Shown here piece after piece: positions 38,305-49,500 of a DNA stretch of 64,000 nt (position 1 is its first letter; every line of letters starts with the position of its first letter). The translations under genes were made by a program, and so were the position numbers. The stretch spans positions 558,001 to 622,000 of the forward strand of contig NZ_BCXJ01000001.1 of the NCBI RefSeq assembly GCF_001598215.1. The letters are read 5' to 3'. The DNA is from Shouchella clausii. GTDB taxonomy: Bacteria > Bacillota > Bacilli > Bacillales > Bacillaceae_D. The notes beneath the pieces are model-generated. The model was not told the DNA's origin. It saw only the letters and a program-made list of their open reading frames with translations, and did no database searches.

Positions 38305-38481
38305 ATGAGCAAATTCGCGAGAGTAGAGGAACGAAGCCATCGCCGTTGTCCAACTAAGATGGGAACACAAGAAGCGATTCAACACGTCTCTTCCCATAGA
38401 TTTATCGTAGCAAAAGAAGGAGGTTGGCCCCTGGAAAAAGAAGATAAGCGAAACGAATGGAGCATAGCATGTAGCAAATGA
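38305..38481 (+). CDS. Doubtful short ORF after the PTS gene
   Basis: An open frame of 58 codons begins MSKFARVEERSHRRC and ends RNEWSIACSK. It has no clear ribosome binding site (TTAATGTGAAAA upstream) and no recognisable domain. It is listed because it fills most of the gap before the lipoprotein gene. Confidence 0.2.
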   Translation: MSKFARVEERSHRRCPTKMGTQEAIQHVSSHRFIVAKEGGWPLEKEDKRNEWSIACSK

Positions 38482-38522
38482 ATGTTAGACGCTAAAAAAA
38501 CCATTCAAGGAGCGATAGAGGG

Positions 38523-39020
38523 ATGGCTAAAAAGATGGGAATGGTTTTTCTCTTTGTATGGCTGAGCGCTGCTTTAGCTGGGTGCGGAATGTTTGCAGCG
38601 GGAGGACAAGAAATAGAAGAAAAACCGAAACTTGAAGCCGGTGTTAACGAGCCTCCTATTCCAACGATGACAATCGGCAACAAACCATTTCAACCAGCGC
38701 TTGGCGCTTATTCTTGGGAATTTGAAAATAGCGATGGCACCATGACGAGGGCTGAAGTTGACATGGCTCCTCCTCATGAGCAGGCAAAGCATATGGATTC
38801 GATTGCTGTGGCTGGGGAAGACGATCTTGAAATTGATTTTGGTTCAGTCAATCCGCCAAAGCCGATGGATTATTATATTTGGGAAGACGGAAAACGACGT
38901 TTTGTCGACGGTGACATTCTGTTAACTGATTATAAAGGGATGGATTCAGTTATTGTTGAGTTGTATGGCGAATGGCACGAGGGGCATGCTAGCTACGTGT
39001 TTGTATTAGAAGTACAGTGA
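38523..39020 (+). CDS. Small lipoprotein
   Basis: The protein has 165 residues. It has a short lipoprotein signal peptide with lipobox LAGC (Cys21). The mature part begins with a charged linker (GGQEIEEKPKLEAGV) and continues with a beta-rich domain (GNKPFQPALGAYSWEFENSD) that recalls small uncharacterised Bacillus lipoproteins. I do not recognise a function. It is alone between the PTS gene and a bidirectional terminator. Confidence 0.75.
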   Translation: MAKKMGMVFLFVWLSAALAGCGMFAAGGQEIEEKPKLEAGVNEPPIPTMTIGNKPFQPALGAYSWEFENSDGTMTRAEVDMAPPHEQAKHMDSIAVAGEDDLEIDFGSVNPPKPMDYYIWEDGKRRFVDGDILLTDYKGMDSVIVELYGEWHEGHASYVFVLEVQ

Positions 39021-39125
39021 TGTCGTATGCTGCATAAAATGAAACGAACCGGCTAGGAAATTAACTCATAGGCTTGTCAGCTTGTCGCCCCGTGCAGCCA
39101 GGCGAAGCTACTGGAAAACAGAAGC

Positions 39126-39167
39126 GGCCATAGCATAAGAACGATTCTTGTGCTACGGCCATTTTTT
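39126..39167 (+). terminator. Bidirectional terminator
   Basis: GGCCATAGCATAAGAA and TTCTTGTGCTACGGCC pair with two mismatches around the loop CGA, followed by TTTTTT. It serves the lipoprotein gene and the convergent kinase gene. Confidence 0.85.
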
Positions 39168-39168
39168 G

Positions 39169-42131
39169 TTACCGAAGGGGCGCTGTAAAGGAAACGGTCG
39201 TGCCTTTGCCAATTTCGCTAGAAACGGAAAGGCCGTTTCCTAGTTGTTTTTGGAGCCGTAAGTTTGTATTGGCAAGGCCAATGCTTTTTTTCGTTGTTTT
39301 GGTTTGTGTGAAGAGTGTATTCAGTGTGTCTTGGTCCATGCCGACTCCGTCGTCTTTAATGGCGATGTGCGCTTTTTCGTCTTTTTTGTACACATGCACT
39401 TCTAATGTTCCACCTGCTTCTTGCTTTAAAATGCCATGAAGGATGGCATTTTCGGCAAGGGGCTGGATGGAAAGGGGCGGCACCAGGCAATCAACATGCT
39501 CGTCAATCGCCCATTTGACTTGCAGGCGCTCGCCAAATCGTTCTTGTTCGATGTAAAGATAGGAGCGGAGCAAGTCGAGTTCTTCACTTAGCGGGATGAC
39601 AGGAGACAGGTTTTTTCGTTAAAGCTGGCGCGCAAATAGCGGCCAAATTCAGCGATTAAATCGAGCATCCTATCTGTGTCAACAGTGCTAAGGGAGGCGA
39701 TCGTGTTTAGCGTATTAAATAAAAAATGTGGTTCAATTTGCGCTTGCAGCCAAGCTGCTTCGAGGCGCAACTGCTCTTCAATCGCTTGCTTTAAGGCAAG
39801 CATGGCCTCAATCCGTGTTTGTAGTTCAAGCAAATCGACTGGTTTGCCAATATAATCGTTTGCCCCTGCACGAAAGCCTGCATAAATGTCTTCTGGTTGT
39901 GTCCGGGCTGTAACAAGCAAAATCGGCAACTCGGAAACGGAATAGGTTTGGCGGATGTGCTTGACGAGCTCAAGGCCTGACATTTCCGGCATCATCACAT
40001 CAGCGATCACTAAATCCCAGTGCTCTTCTGCTACTTTTCGCAGCGTTGCTTTAGGAGACGTTTCTGTCACCAACTGGTATGGCTTTGTCGACAAGGCATG
40101 GCGCAACACTTTTAAGTTGACGGGATCGTCGTCAACGGCCAGTATCCGAAATGGTGCTTCCCTTTGAGTCTGTTGTGGCGCTTGGGCGGCGGCAGCATCG
40201 CTTGGTTGTTCAGTTGCTAGCACGGTGGCGACTGCTGGTTGGTTTGTGCTGTTTGCCAGCGGCAATGTAAAGGAAAAGCTTGTGCCTTGGCCAGGTGACG
40301 AGACGACGTTGATTTGACCGCCATGCATTTCGACTAGCTCTTTGCAAATCGCCAGTCCAAGCCCTAACCCTTCGTTGTCAGCGTTTGCCCCTTGTTCGTA
40401 TGGTTCAAAAATGCGTGCCTTTGTGCTATTGTCCATCCCTTTTCCTGTGTCGGTAACGCGGATCGTTGCTAGCTTCCCTGAATGTGAAGCGGCAATCGTG
40501 ATCGTGCCTTCGTTCGTGAACTTGCCAGCATTGTGAAGCAAGTTAAACAAAATTTGGCTTACGCGATTGGCGTCGGCAAACACAAGCGGGAAATCTTTCG
40601 GGATAGCGACAACGAAACGGGTTTTTTCATTATCGATTAAAAAGTTCAATGTATCCACAGTCCGGCGAATAATTGGCTCAAGTTGGGTTGCTTCTTGTTG
40701 CAATGTCAACTTTCGCTCTTTAAATACAGCTAGGTCGATTAAATCATTGAGCAAGTAAGACATGCGACGGCCAATTGAAACGAGCAACTCTAAACTCTGT
40801 TGGCTTTTTTGGTCAAGAACTTGTTTGTTTTCTGCTGCGACGGTTTGGGCGATGTTCATCATCCCATGTAGTGGGTTGCGCATTTCATGGGAAGTGGAGG
40901 CAAGAAATTGGTCTTTCTGTTTATGTTCTTGTTGCAGCTTCTCCAACAATTTTACGTTTTCGTCTTCAGACTGGAAAAAGCGCAAAAACCAGAAGCTTGA
41001 AAAACATAGAAACGCAACTGTTAAATCAACAGGGTAAAACATTAGTGTTGGCGTAGCAATACGATCGGCGTACCCGTATAGGATGGTCCATTGGACATTG
41101 GAGGCAACAGCCAGCGCCGCCAAGTAGAGGAGCAATGCCCCTTTTACTCGGGCGAGCATCACTTTCAACATGATCACAGCAATCATGGTAAATGTAACCC
41201 CAAGAGCAATCGACAACAAAAAGCTTGTTTTATAAAAATAAGAGAGCGGCGCAAACAATAGATAAGCAAAATACATGCCAAACAGTGTGGTAGCCACAAT
41301 GGCTGTCCGTTTGTAAGAAGGAGCAAATGTGCGCAAGACGAACAACAAAAACGAGAACGAGAGTCCGGCGTACAAAAAGTACGTCAACCGCTTATCCCAT
41401 TCACTGTTTAACGCAATAAAGTAACCGAGCACTTTGTTGTCTGATAACAAGACGGCCGCCGCCGCAAAGAAAGCGGCCGACGCAAAGAAGAGAATCCCCT
41501 TTTTTGAAGGTTTGATGATCTTTAAAATACAAGCATATACGCCATGAATGAGCATGATGGCGGCTACCGTCATTTGCAAAAGCGACTCAATTGCATTTTT
41601 CCCAACGATGTTTTTACTTGGGCCAAAATAAAGCGACCGTGGAGTCGGAAACTTAGAATAAAGCGCCACCTCCTCCATTTGAAGCGTCAGGCGGATGAGC
41701 CCGTTCTCGTCCGGTTGAAGGGAGGAAAGGACCACCGGTGACATATCCCGGTTTTCCGCCGAAGTTTGATACAAGCGTTGCCCATTTGCTGACACTGAAA
41801 AAATCCCGTGTGGCAAATGGATGTAGAGCCCATAAAAGCTCTCAGTGTCCTGCACATGCAAATCGAGCTGGTACGTGCCCTCTGTTTCCCGTTTGGATGG
41901 TGCTAGAAGTGTTTTAATCGTCTTTTCTTCTTCGTTTAATGGTGTAAACTGCCATTCCCCTTCCAGTGACACATAACCAGGTTGGGAAAAAACAAAGTCG
42001 TTTAAGTCGAGAACACCGTTTTTAGCTGTTGGTTGATCTGGCAAACCTGTCATCGCGTTCCAAGCTAAACGAATAATAAGCAGAGTAAGTAAAAACACAC
42101 ATACAATAAGAAGCTGTTTTTTAGTGGACAT
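39169..42131 (-). pseudogene. Hybrid sensor histidine kinase, split by a one-base frameshift
   Basis: Start ATG 42131 follows GAAGGAG. Domains in order: membrane anchor, extracellular beta-sandwich (about 35-180), seven hydrophobic segments (about 185-385, 7TMR-DISM-like), HisKA with His415 in ASTSHEMRNPLHG, ATPase (VSQILFNLLHNAGKFTNEGT), receiver with Asp711 in LVIADVMMPEMSG, then a LytS-type His_kinase (LQAQIEPHFLFNTL). The frame stops at 39588 after RASFNEKTCLLSSR. The remaining ATPase domain (IQPLAENAILHGILKQEAGG) continues in another frame to 39169. One extra A in a six-A run near 39616 would restore FNEKNLSPVIPLSEELDLL, the sequence expected. Only the second kinase unit is affected; the first could still work. 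Confidence 0.85.
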
Positions 42132-42215
42132 AGGCGACTCCTTCAAAATCCAAGCAACTTTCACTTTCTGAAAGAAAGTAGGTGCGCCTGTTCATTTGCG
42201 ATGGTGTAGGGATGA

Positions 42216-43334
42216 TTATTCATTCAATTGTTTTCTGCATTCGTCACGTAGTTTGATAAGTTCAGGGGAGGGGTCAATGGCAAATTCTTCATCAAGCATG
42301 TGGACCAGTTTGTTATATTGCCTTTCGAAATAAAAAGGCTCGTTTAACGCTGCGTAAATTTTCATGAGCATACAATAGCTTTCCTCCAGAAATGGGTACA
42401 TTTCTTGGATTTTTTGGCCTAGCCTAGCAGCCTGCTCGTATTGGCCTCGCTCGAAAAGGTAGTTCGCCACGGCAGTCGCTGTTTCGCGCCACAGGTTTTT
42501 TAAATGTTCACGTTTGTTCTCGGCCCAAAGATAATCTTCTTCGCGTAAATAATCACCTCGGTATTCATCCAGTAATGTAAGGTAAGCAGAAAGTGTACTG
42601 TCCGAAAGCGCTGGAAGTTGGCTCCATTTCTTTTCCCATTCCAAATAATCGATGTGGATGTCGCCTACTTCTAATGTGTAGCTCTGTTCAAAGTTGTCAA
42701 TTCGAATGGAAGGAAATACGCTAGTAAGCGTTTTTCGGATCAAATAGACAGAAGAATATAGTTGCGCATAGGCTTTTTTGTAATCGCTGTCTGGCCAAAA
42801 AGTCTCGATAATCACGTCTTTGCGGACATGGTGTCCAAGATGGTGTAGTAAAAATAAAAACAACCCTTTCGCTTTGGAGGTTCGCCAATGAATATGAATC
42901 GGTTTTTCTCCAGAAAAGAATTGTAACGAAGGGAGGCAACATATCGTTGTTTTTTCAGCAGGGACACTTTCCTGCTGTTTTTTTGTTTGCAGGCGTTCCA
43001 GTGTCTTTTTTAATCTATTCTTGCTGATTGGTTTCATGATGTAATCGACAGCATTTAATTCAAATGCTTTGACTGCATATTCTTGATAGGCTGTGACAAA
43101 CACAATCTGAATATCAGGGTGTTTGCTTAAAATTGTTTCGGCAAGTTCCATGCCGTTTACATTGGCAATTTCAATATCTAAAAACAACAAGTCAGGCGGT
43201 GTACTCAGCACCCATTCGAGCGCTGTAGAAGCAGAAGTAAATGATCCAGCGATTTCAACCTCTCCAACCCCAAGCAACTGGTTTTCCAAGAAAGTCAGTG
43301 CATGAGGTTCATCATCCACGAGCACAGCTTTCAT
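42216..43334 (-). CDS. Response regulator with receiver, winged-helix and BTAD domains
   Basis: The protein has 372 residues from ATG 43334, after AAGGGGG. The receiver (MKAVLVDDEPHALTFLENQL) has the phospho-Asp in LLFLDIEIANVNGMEL and the Lys in DYIMKPISKNRLKK. An OmpR-like winged helix (about 140-230, QLYSSVYLIRKTLTSVFPSI) and a bacterial activator domain of helical repeats (WRETATAVANYLFERGQYEQ) follow, as in SARP-type regulators. It is upstream of the hybrid kinase on the same strand and is the likely partner. It is divergent from the giant adhesin gene, which may be its target; that is inference. Confidence 0.9.
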   Translation of the reverse strand: MKAVLVDDEPHALTFLENQLLGVGEVEIAGSFTSASTALEWVLSTPPDLLFLDIEIANVNGMELAETILSKHPDIQIVFVTAYQEYAVKAFELNAVDYIMKPISKNRLKKTLERLQTKKQQESVPAEKTTICCLPSLQFFSGEKPIHIHWRTSKAKGLFLFLLHHLGHHVRKDVIIETFWPDSDYKKAYAQLYSSVYLIRKTLTSVFPSIRIDNFEQSYTLEVGDIHIDYLEWEKKWSQLPALSDSTLSAYLTLLDEYRGDYLREEDYLWAENKREHLKNLWRETATAVANYLFERGQYEQAARLGQKIQEMYPFLEESYCMLMKIYAALNEPFYFERQYNKLVHMLDEEFAIDPSPELIKLRDECRKQLNE

Positions 43335-43536
43335 ACGGAGAACCCCCTTTTCAATGTTTTTCTTCATTATAGCAACTTCTTCCCAGATAACCTACTGAAA
43401 TTTGAAAAAACTAGTAATAAATTCGGTGTAGAGGACTATATAGTTTTTGTGGAGATGGGTTTGATACATTTCGTTAGGCTGATCAATGCCTAAAAAGGTG
43501 TTTTTTGGTGAAAATGCAAAAAGGGAGGGGACAAGA

Positions 43537-46500
43537 ATGAAGAACAAAGCTACTGCGATATTGCTTATTTTTGTTTTGCTGGTGCAAACATTTATTGCCC
43601 AGTTAGCAGGAGCGGTGCAAGTGTATGCACAAGAGCCGGAGGCCAGCACGTTTGAAGCTTTGGCTAGCCTTGTTGATGAAAACGGGGAGCCATTAACAGA
43701 AGAGGCCACACTAGCAGCGGAAGACCAAGTGCATGTGAAGATTGACTGGTCGTTAACCGGACACACACAACAAGAGACATACCACATAAAGTTGCCAGAG
43801 CAATGGCAGCCAGACAAGATTGAATGGAAAGAAGAAGGACATGGAGACGAGATGGTTACATACTCGCTAAATGGAACAGAATTAGCCATGTCTTTCCCTG
43901 AGCAAGAGGAAGCTGCACAGGCAAGCGGTACGGTTGAACTTTCTGCTTATTTTTCGCAAGACGCAATCGGTGAAACCGCCAAAGCCGATCTTGTGTTTCT
44001 AGTTGGAGACACAGCACAAGTCATTCCAGTGTCTTTTCAGGTAAAGGAAGAACTTGAACAAGAGCCAGTTCAAGAAGAGGCGCCAGCGTCCAGCGAAGAG
44101 GAACAAGTGAACGAGGAAGGCGACACGCCTGAATCGAAAGAGCAAGCGCCTGAAACTGAAAAAGAAATGGAAACGCCAGAGGCAGACGAGGAAGAAGTCG
44201 CTACTGAAGAAGAGCAAGAAGAAGCAAGTAAGGAAGAGCAAGAAGAAGCAAATAAGGAAGAGCAAGAAGAAGCAAGTAAGGAAAATAAAGAAGACGCAGA
44301 GGCGACTGATCTAGAGGCGGAAGCTGGAGAAGCAGCGGAAGCGAATGTAGTGAGCCAGGCAGTTGTCGGGGAAATCGAGAAAAATATTATTACGGGCATC
44401 GTCCTTAGGGATGGGGACGGCAATTTGATCAACGCTGATGAAAATCCAGGAAACAAGCCAGCGCTCGGTGACGATGTTCAAATCGAAATCACCTGGGAGC
44501 TTCCAAATGGCCATGGCTATGGAAGCGGTTCGACATTTACGTTTTCATTGCCAGACATTTTCCACGTTTATAATGACGTGAATGGTGAGCTCACATTTGG
44601 AGATACGACAATCGGTTCTTTTACGTTAAAGGAAGACGGCACGGTTGTCATGACATTCAACGAACAAATTGAGGAATTATCGAATGTCCATGGGCTGCTA
44701 AACTTTCGGACGATTATTCGTGAGGACCTTGTAGGCGACGTCGATCGTGAAGTCGTGTTTGACGTCAAAGATGAAGTGGTGGCCAACATCCCGATTTCGC
44801 TCCAACCGAAAGAAGGATCGGACATCGATAAACGGGGACAAGTGAACCGTGCCTACAATGCAACAGAAATTGAGTGGACTGTCGATTTTAACAAACAGTT
44901 AAAGACGATCAATCAAGCTGTGCTGAAAGATCCGATTCAACTGCACCAAGCATTGAAAAAGGATTCAATTGAAGTCTATAAACTTGATGTCCAGCTTGAT
45001 GGCAGTGTCAAGCAAGGCGAGAGGGTAGATCCGAGCGAGTATACGATCACAGAAGAACCGTTTGAAATTCAGTTTGGCGATATTTCTTCTGCTTATCGGG
45101 TCGTGTTTTCCACAGAAATTACCGATGAAGACGGCACGAACTATGCCAATAAAGCGACGTTAACAGGCAAGGATAGCGAGGATCTGTCGGCAGAAGCAAG
45201 CGTGACAACAAAGCGCGGCGAAGCGCTAGCAAAGCGCAATGCCCACTATGATCCAGCTACACAAACGATTACGTGGGAAATCCACTACAACTACAACGAA
45301 AAATCGATTAAACAAGCAGACGCTGTGTTGGTCGATTCGTTTAGCGAGAGCCACGATTTGATTGCCGATTCAATTAAAGTGGAGCGCATTACCCTTGATG
45401 AAAACGGCAACGAAAAAGAAGCAACAAACGCAGATAATTATGAAGTAACGCCAGGGCAACACGGTTTTGAGTTGAAATTTACGGAAGACATCAACGATGC
45501 CTACAAGATTACGTACAAGACGAAAGCGAATGAACGGGTCTTGGAAGACGGCAAGATTGATAACAATGTCAAATCAGGTGGAAGAGAAGCAAATGGAAGC
45601 CAAGGCACGAGCCAGCAAGTGCTTCATAAAGGCCATTCCAACATCAACTATAAAGACAAAACAGTCCAATGGCACATCGACTTTAACCGCGATGGGTATG
45701 AAATGAAAGACGTGTTCTTTACCGATACGTTTACGAACGGCGGACTAGAGCTAGTAAGAGATTCGTTTAAAGTGTTGCGGGGAGGGACAGAAGTCGACCC
45801 ATCGGAATATACGTTGGAACAGACGGATGAAGGCTTTACGCTCCGCTTTCATGAACCGATCTCCGAACCACATCGGATTGTGTATACAACGAAGTTCCAT
45901 TATGACGAGCTGAAAGGCGACCAATTCCGAAACCATGTTCATATGAAGTGGACAACGGAAGACGGAAAAACGTGGGAGAAAGAGGCAGCTTCAGGTTTCA
46001 AGCCGGACACATATACAACGAACAACGGCTTTAAAAATGGTTCTTACAATGCAGTGACAAAAGAAATCACGTGGACGGTCGGCATTAACTACGACTTAAA
46101 GAACTTGATGGTGATGAATGTCACAGATTACATCAAAGGAAAGCAAACGCTTGTCGAAGGGTCGATCGAAGTGTATCGAGCTGAATTGACCGGTGGCAGC
46201 AATGGCATTAAAAAAGGCGAGAAACTGGATCCGAGCGAATACGAACTAGAATTGCTTTCCGATGAGAAGCCTGGTTTCCATGTAAGTTTTCCAGGAGAAC
46301 GGGATGAAGCTTATATCATTGAATACAAAACAAGTGTGGAAGGCGAGTTGATCGTCGACCGCTATGACAACACAGCTACCCTTAGCAGCGAAGGGCGAGA
46401 GCCAGTTGATTTGAACGCCCATGTGACCGTTCAACACGGCGGCAGCTACGTTGAAAAAGCAGGCAAACAAAATGGCAAAGTCATTGATTGGAACGTCGCC

Positions 46501-49500
46501 ATTAACGCTGGCCAGTCAAAAGTTTCCGATGCAAAAGTCATTGACCAGCAGCAAGCGAACCAAATCTTGCTTGAAGACTCATTCCGCCTGTATGCGACCA
46601 CGGTCAGCAATAATGGGCAGTTTGCAAAAGCGGAAGAACTGGAGCGCGACAAAGATTATACGCTTGAAATCAACACGGCTGATGACGGATCGCAAACGTT
46701 TGTCCTCTCCTTCTTAGAGGATATCAGCAGGCCGTATATCCTCGAATACCAGTCGTATATCAATGCAAGCGATGGCGAGGAAATCAGCAATACGATTAAA
46801 TTTGAAGGCAAACAAATCACAACTGAAAGAACAGACTCGAGTGAAACGATCAAAGTCCGTCTCACTGACGGTGGTGGCAGTGGCTCAGGGGAACGCGGCA
46901 GTCTAGAAGTCATCAAAGTCGACGCCAACAGCAAAGAAGTGTTGCCAGGTGCACGCTTTACGCTGTATGACAAAGAAGGCAAAATTGCCTTGCGGACAGT
47001 TGTGACAGATGAAGACGGCAAAGCGATATTCAGGAACTTGCGCTACGACGATTACTTGTTAAAAGAAGACAGCGCCCCTGACGGCTATGTTGTCGGCATC
47101 GATGCTGAAACTGTAAAGGTAGACAGCGAAACGACAACGATCACGGTGGAAAACAAGAAAATCATCCGTGACGTTGCGTTGACCAAAATCGATGAAGACA
47201 CAAAACAAGCGCTAGCTGGCGCGGAGTTTGCATTAGAGAAAAAAGCAGGCGACAATTGGGAGCAATTGAAAGAAGGGCTCGTTACGAACGAAGACGGGCA
47301 ACTTGTATTAACCGAACTGGAACCTGGCGACTATCGGTTTGTGGAAACAAAAGCGCCTGCCGGTTATGAACTTGACAATCAGCCAATCGATTTCACGATT
47401 GACGACAAACAGACAGAACGAATCCTTTTAACAAAAGAGAATGTCATCATCAAAGGCAGCGCTGTTTTGAAAAAAGTCGATGCAGCCACGGGTGAACCAC
47501 TTGAAGGAGTGTCCTTTAAGCTCGTTCAAGACGGAAAGACGATTAAAGAGGATCTTGTCAGTGACAAAGATGGCTTCGTAAAAGTAAGCGGCCTTCGCCC
47601 AGGAGCCTATGAACTGATCGAAACAACAGCGTTAGAAAATTATAAGCTAGACCCAACGCCGATTCCGTTTGAAATCGAAGCGGGCCAAGAGAAAGAACTG
47701 TTTATTGGCGAGCAGGAGAACGCCCTTGTCACAGGCGGCATACGTTTGACAAAAGTCGATGCCGATGACAATCGCATTGCCCTGCAAGGAGCAGTGTTTG
47801 CCCTGCTTGATGAAGAAGGCAATGTCTTAAGGGAAGGGCTGGAAACAGATGAATCTGGCCATTTGACGATTGAGCAGCTTGCTCCTGGCAATTACCAGCT
47901 TGTCGAAACGAAAGCGCCTGTTGATTATAAACTCGATGACACGCCAATTCCTTTTACAATCGAGAAAAGCCAACAGGAAACCATTCAAGTTGAAAGAAAG
48001 GTCGAAAACCACTTACTCACAGGAGCAGTCGAACTGAAAAAACAAGATAGCAAAGACGGCTCAGCTTTAGAAGGAGCAGAGTTCTCCCTCTATACAGAAG
48101 ACGGTGAACTTGTGGAAGAAGGCCTCGTTACCGGTGAGGACGGGACAGTGTTTGTCGAAGGCTTGAAGCCAGGCAAGTATTACTTTGTCGAGACACAAGC
48201 ACCTGCCCATTATCAAGCTGACGATACAAAGCGTCCTTTTACAATTGAACGGAGCCAGCTTGAAAAAGTAGAGCTAATCGTCGAAAACGTGCTCACACCA
48301 GGTGCGGCCACGTTAATCAAAGTCGATGAAGACAATGAAAATGTCCGTCTAGAGGGTGCCGTTTATACCCTTGAAGATGAAGACGGAACGGTCATTGAAG
48401 AAGGGTTAACCACGGATGAAGAAGGGCGAATTGTCGTCACTGACTTGCCTCCTGGCGTTTACTATTTTATTGAGACGAAAGCGCCTGAGCATTATCAGTT
48501 AGACAATACGCCAATCAAAGTTGAGATCGAAAAGGGCCAACAAGAGGCGATTCAAGTTAAAGCGGTGAATAAACTCGTCACAGGCAGCGTGGTGCTTGAA
48601 AAGCATGACAGCGAAAGCGATGCGCTGTTGTTAGAAGGGGCCGAGTTCTCGCTTGTTGACGAAAATGGCAACACGGTCAAAGAGGGGCTCACAACAGATG
48701 CAAGCGGCCGTATTGTCGTTGAAGGATTAAAACCAGGCAAATATGCATTTGTGGAAACAAAAGCGCCTGCCGATTATGAGCTGGACGAAAAGCCAATTCC
48801 GTTCGAAATTGTTCGCAGCCAAAAAGAAGCACTGGTTGTGGAAAAGAGCAACACGTTAATACCAGGTGCCGTAGAATTGGTGAAAGTCAATCAACACGAT
48901 ACAGCCGAGACATTAGCGGGTGCTGAATTTACGTTGCTTGATGGAGAAGGGAATGTCTTAGAAGAAGGGCTAACCACAGACGAAGAAGGCAAGCTGCGCG
49001 TTGAACAACTTGCCCCAGGCACGTATCAGTTTATCGAAACGAAAGCGCCACAAGGCTTTGAATTGTCAAGTGAACCGTTGCCGTTTGTCATTGAACGGAG
49101 CCAGCAAGAAACGCTAAAAGTGACTGCGTTCAACAAGTTGGTGCGCGGTGAAATCGAGTTGAGCAAGGTTGACCGTGACAATGACACAATCGCTTTAAAA
49201 GGGGCCGAGTTTGAACTGCGGACCAAAACAGGCGATGTCATTGCTTCTGGCACAACCAATGATGCAGGCAAACTTGTCTTAAGTGACATTTTGCCAGGGG
49301 ACTATGTGCTTGTCGAAACGAAAGCACCTTTTGGCTATCAACTTGATGCCACACCGATCGATGTAACCGTTGAACGTGACCAAAAAACAGCCGTTTCTGT
49401 CACAAAAGAAAACACGCTTATTCCTGGTTCGGTCATTGTTGAAAAAGTTGACGCAGCTGACCAACAGTTGTTCTTAGAAGGAGCTGTGTTTAGCTTGTTG

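Noticed and set aside
39588-39640. Programmed ribosomal frameshifting to join the two parts of the hybrid kinase
   Set aside because: No downstream stimulator or upstream Shine-Dalgarno-like element is visible; a plain indel in the A-run explains it more simply.
44070-44456. Long minus-strand frames inside the adhesin gene, for example Ser-rich frames in the acidic linker and repeat region
   Set aside because: They mirror the codon pattern of the plus-strand gene, lack RBSs and have low-complexity products.
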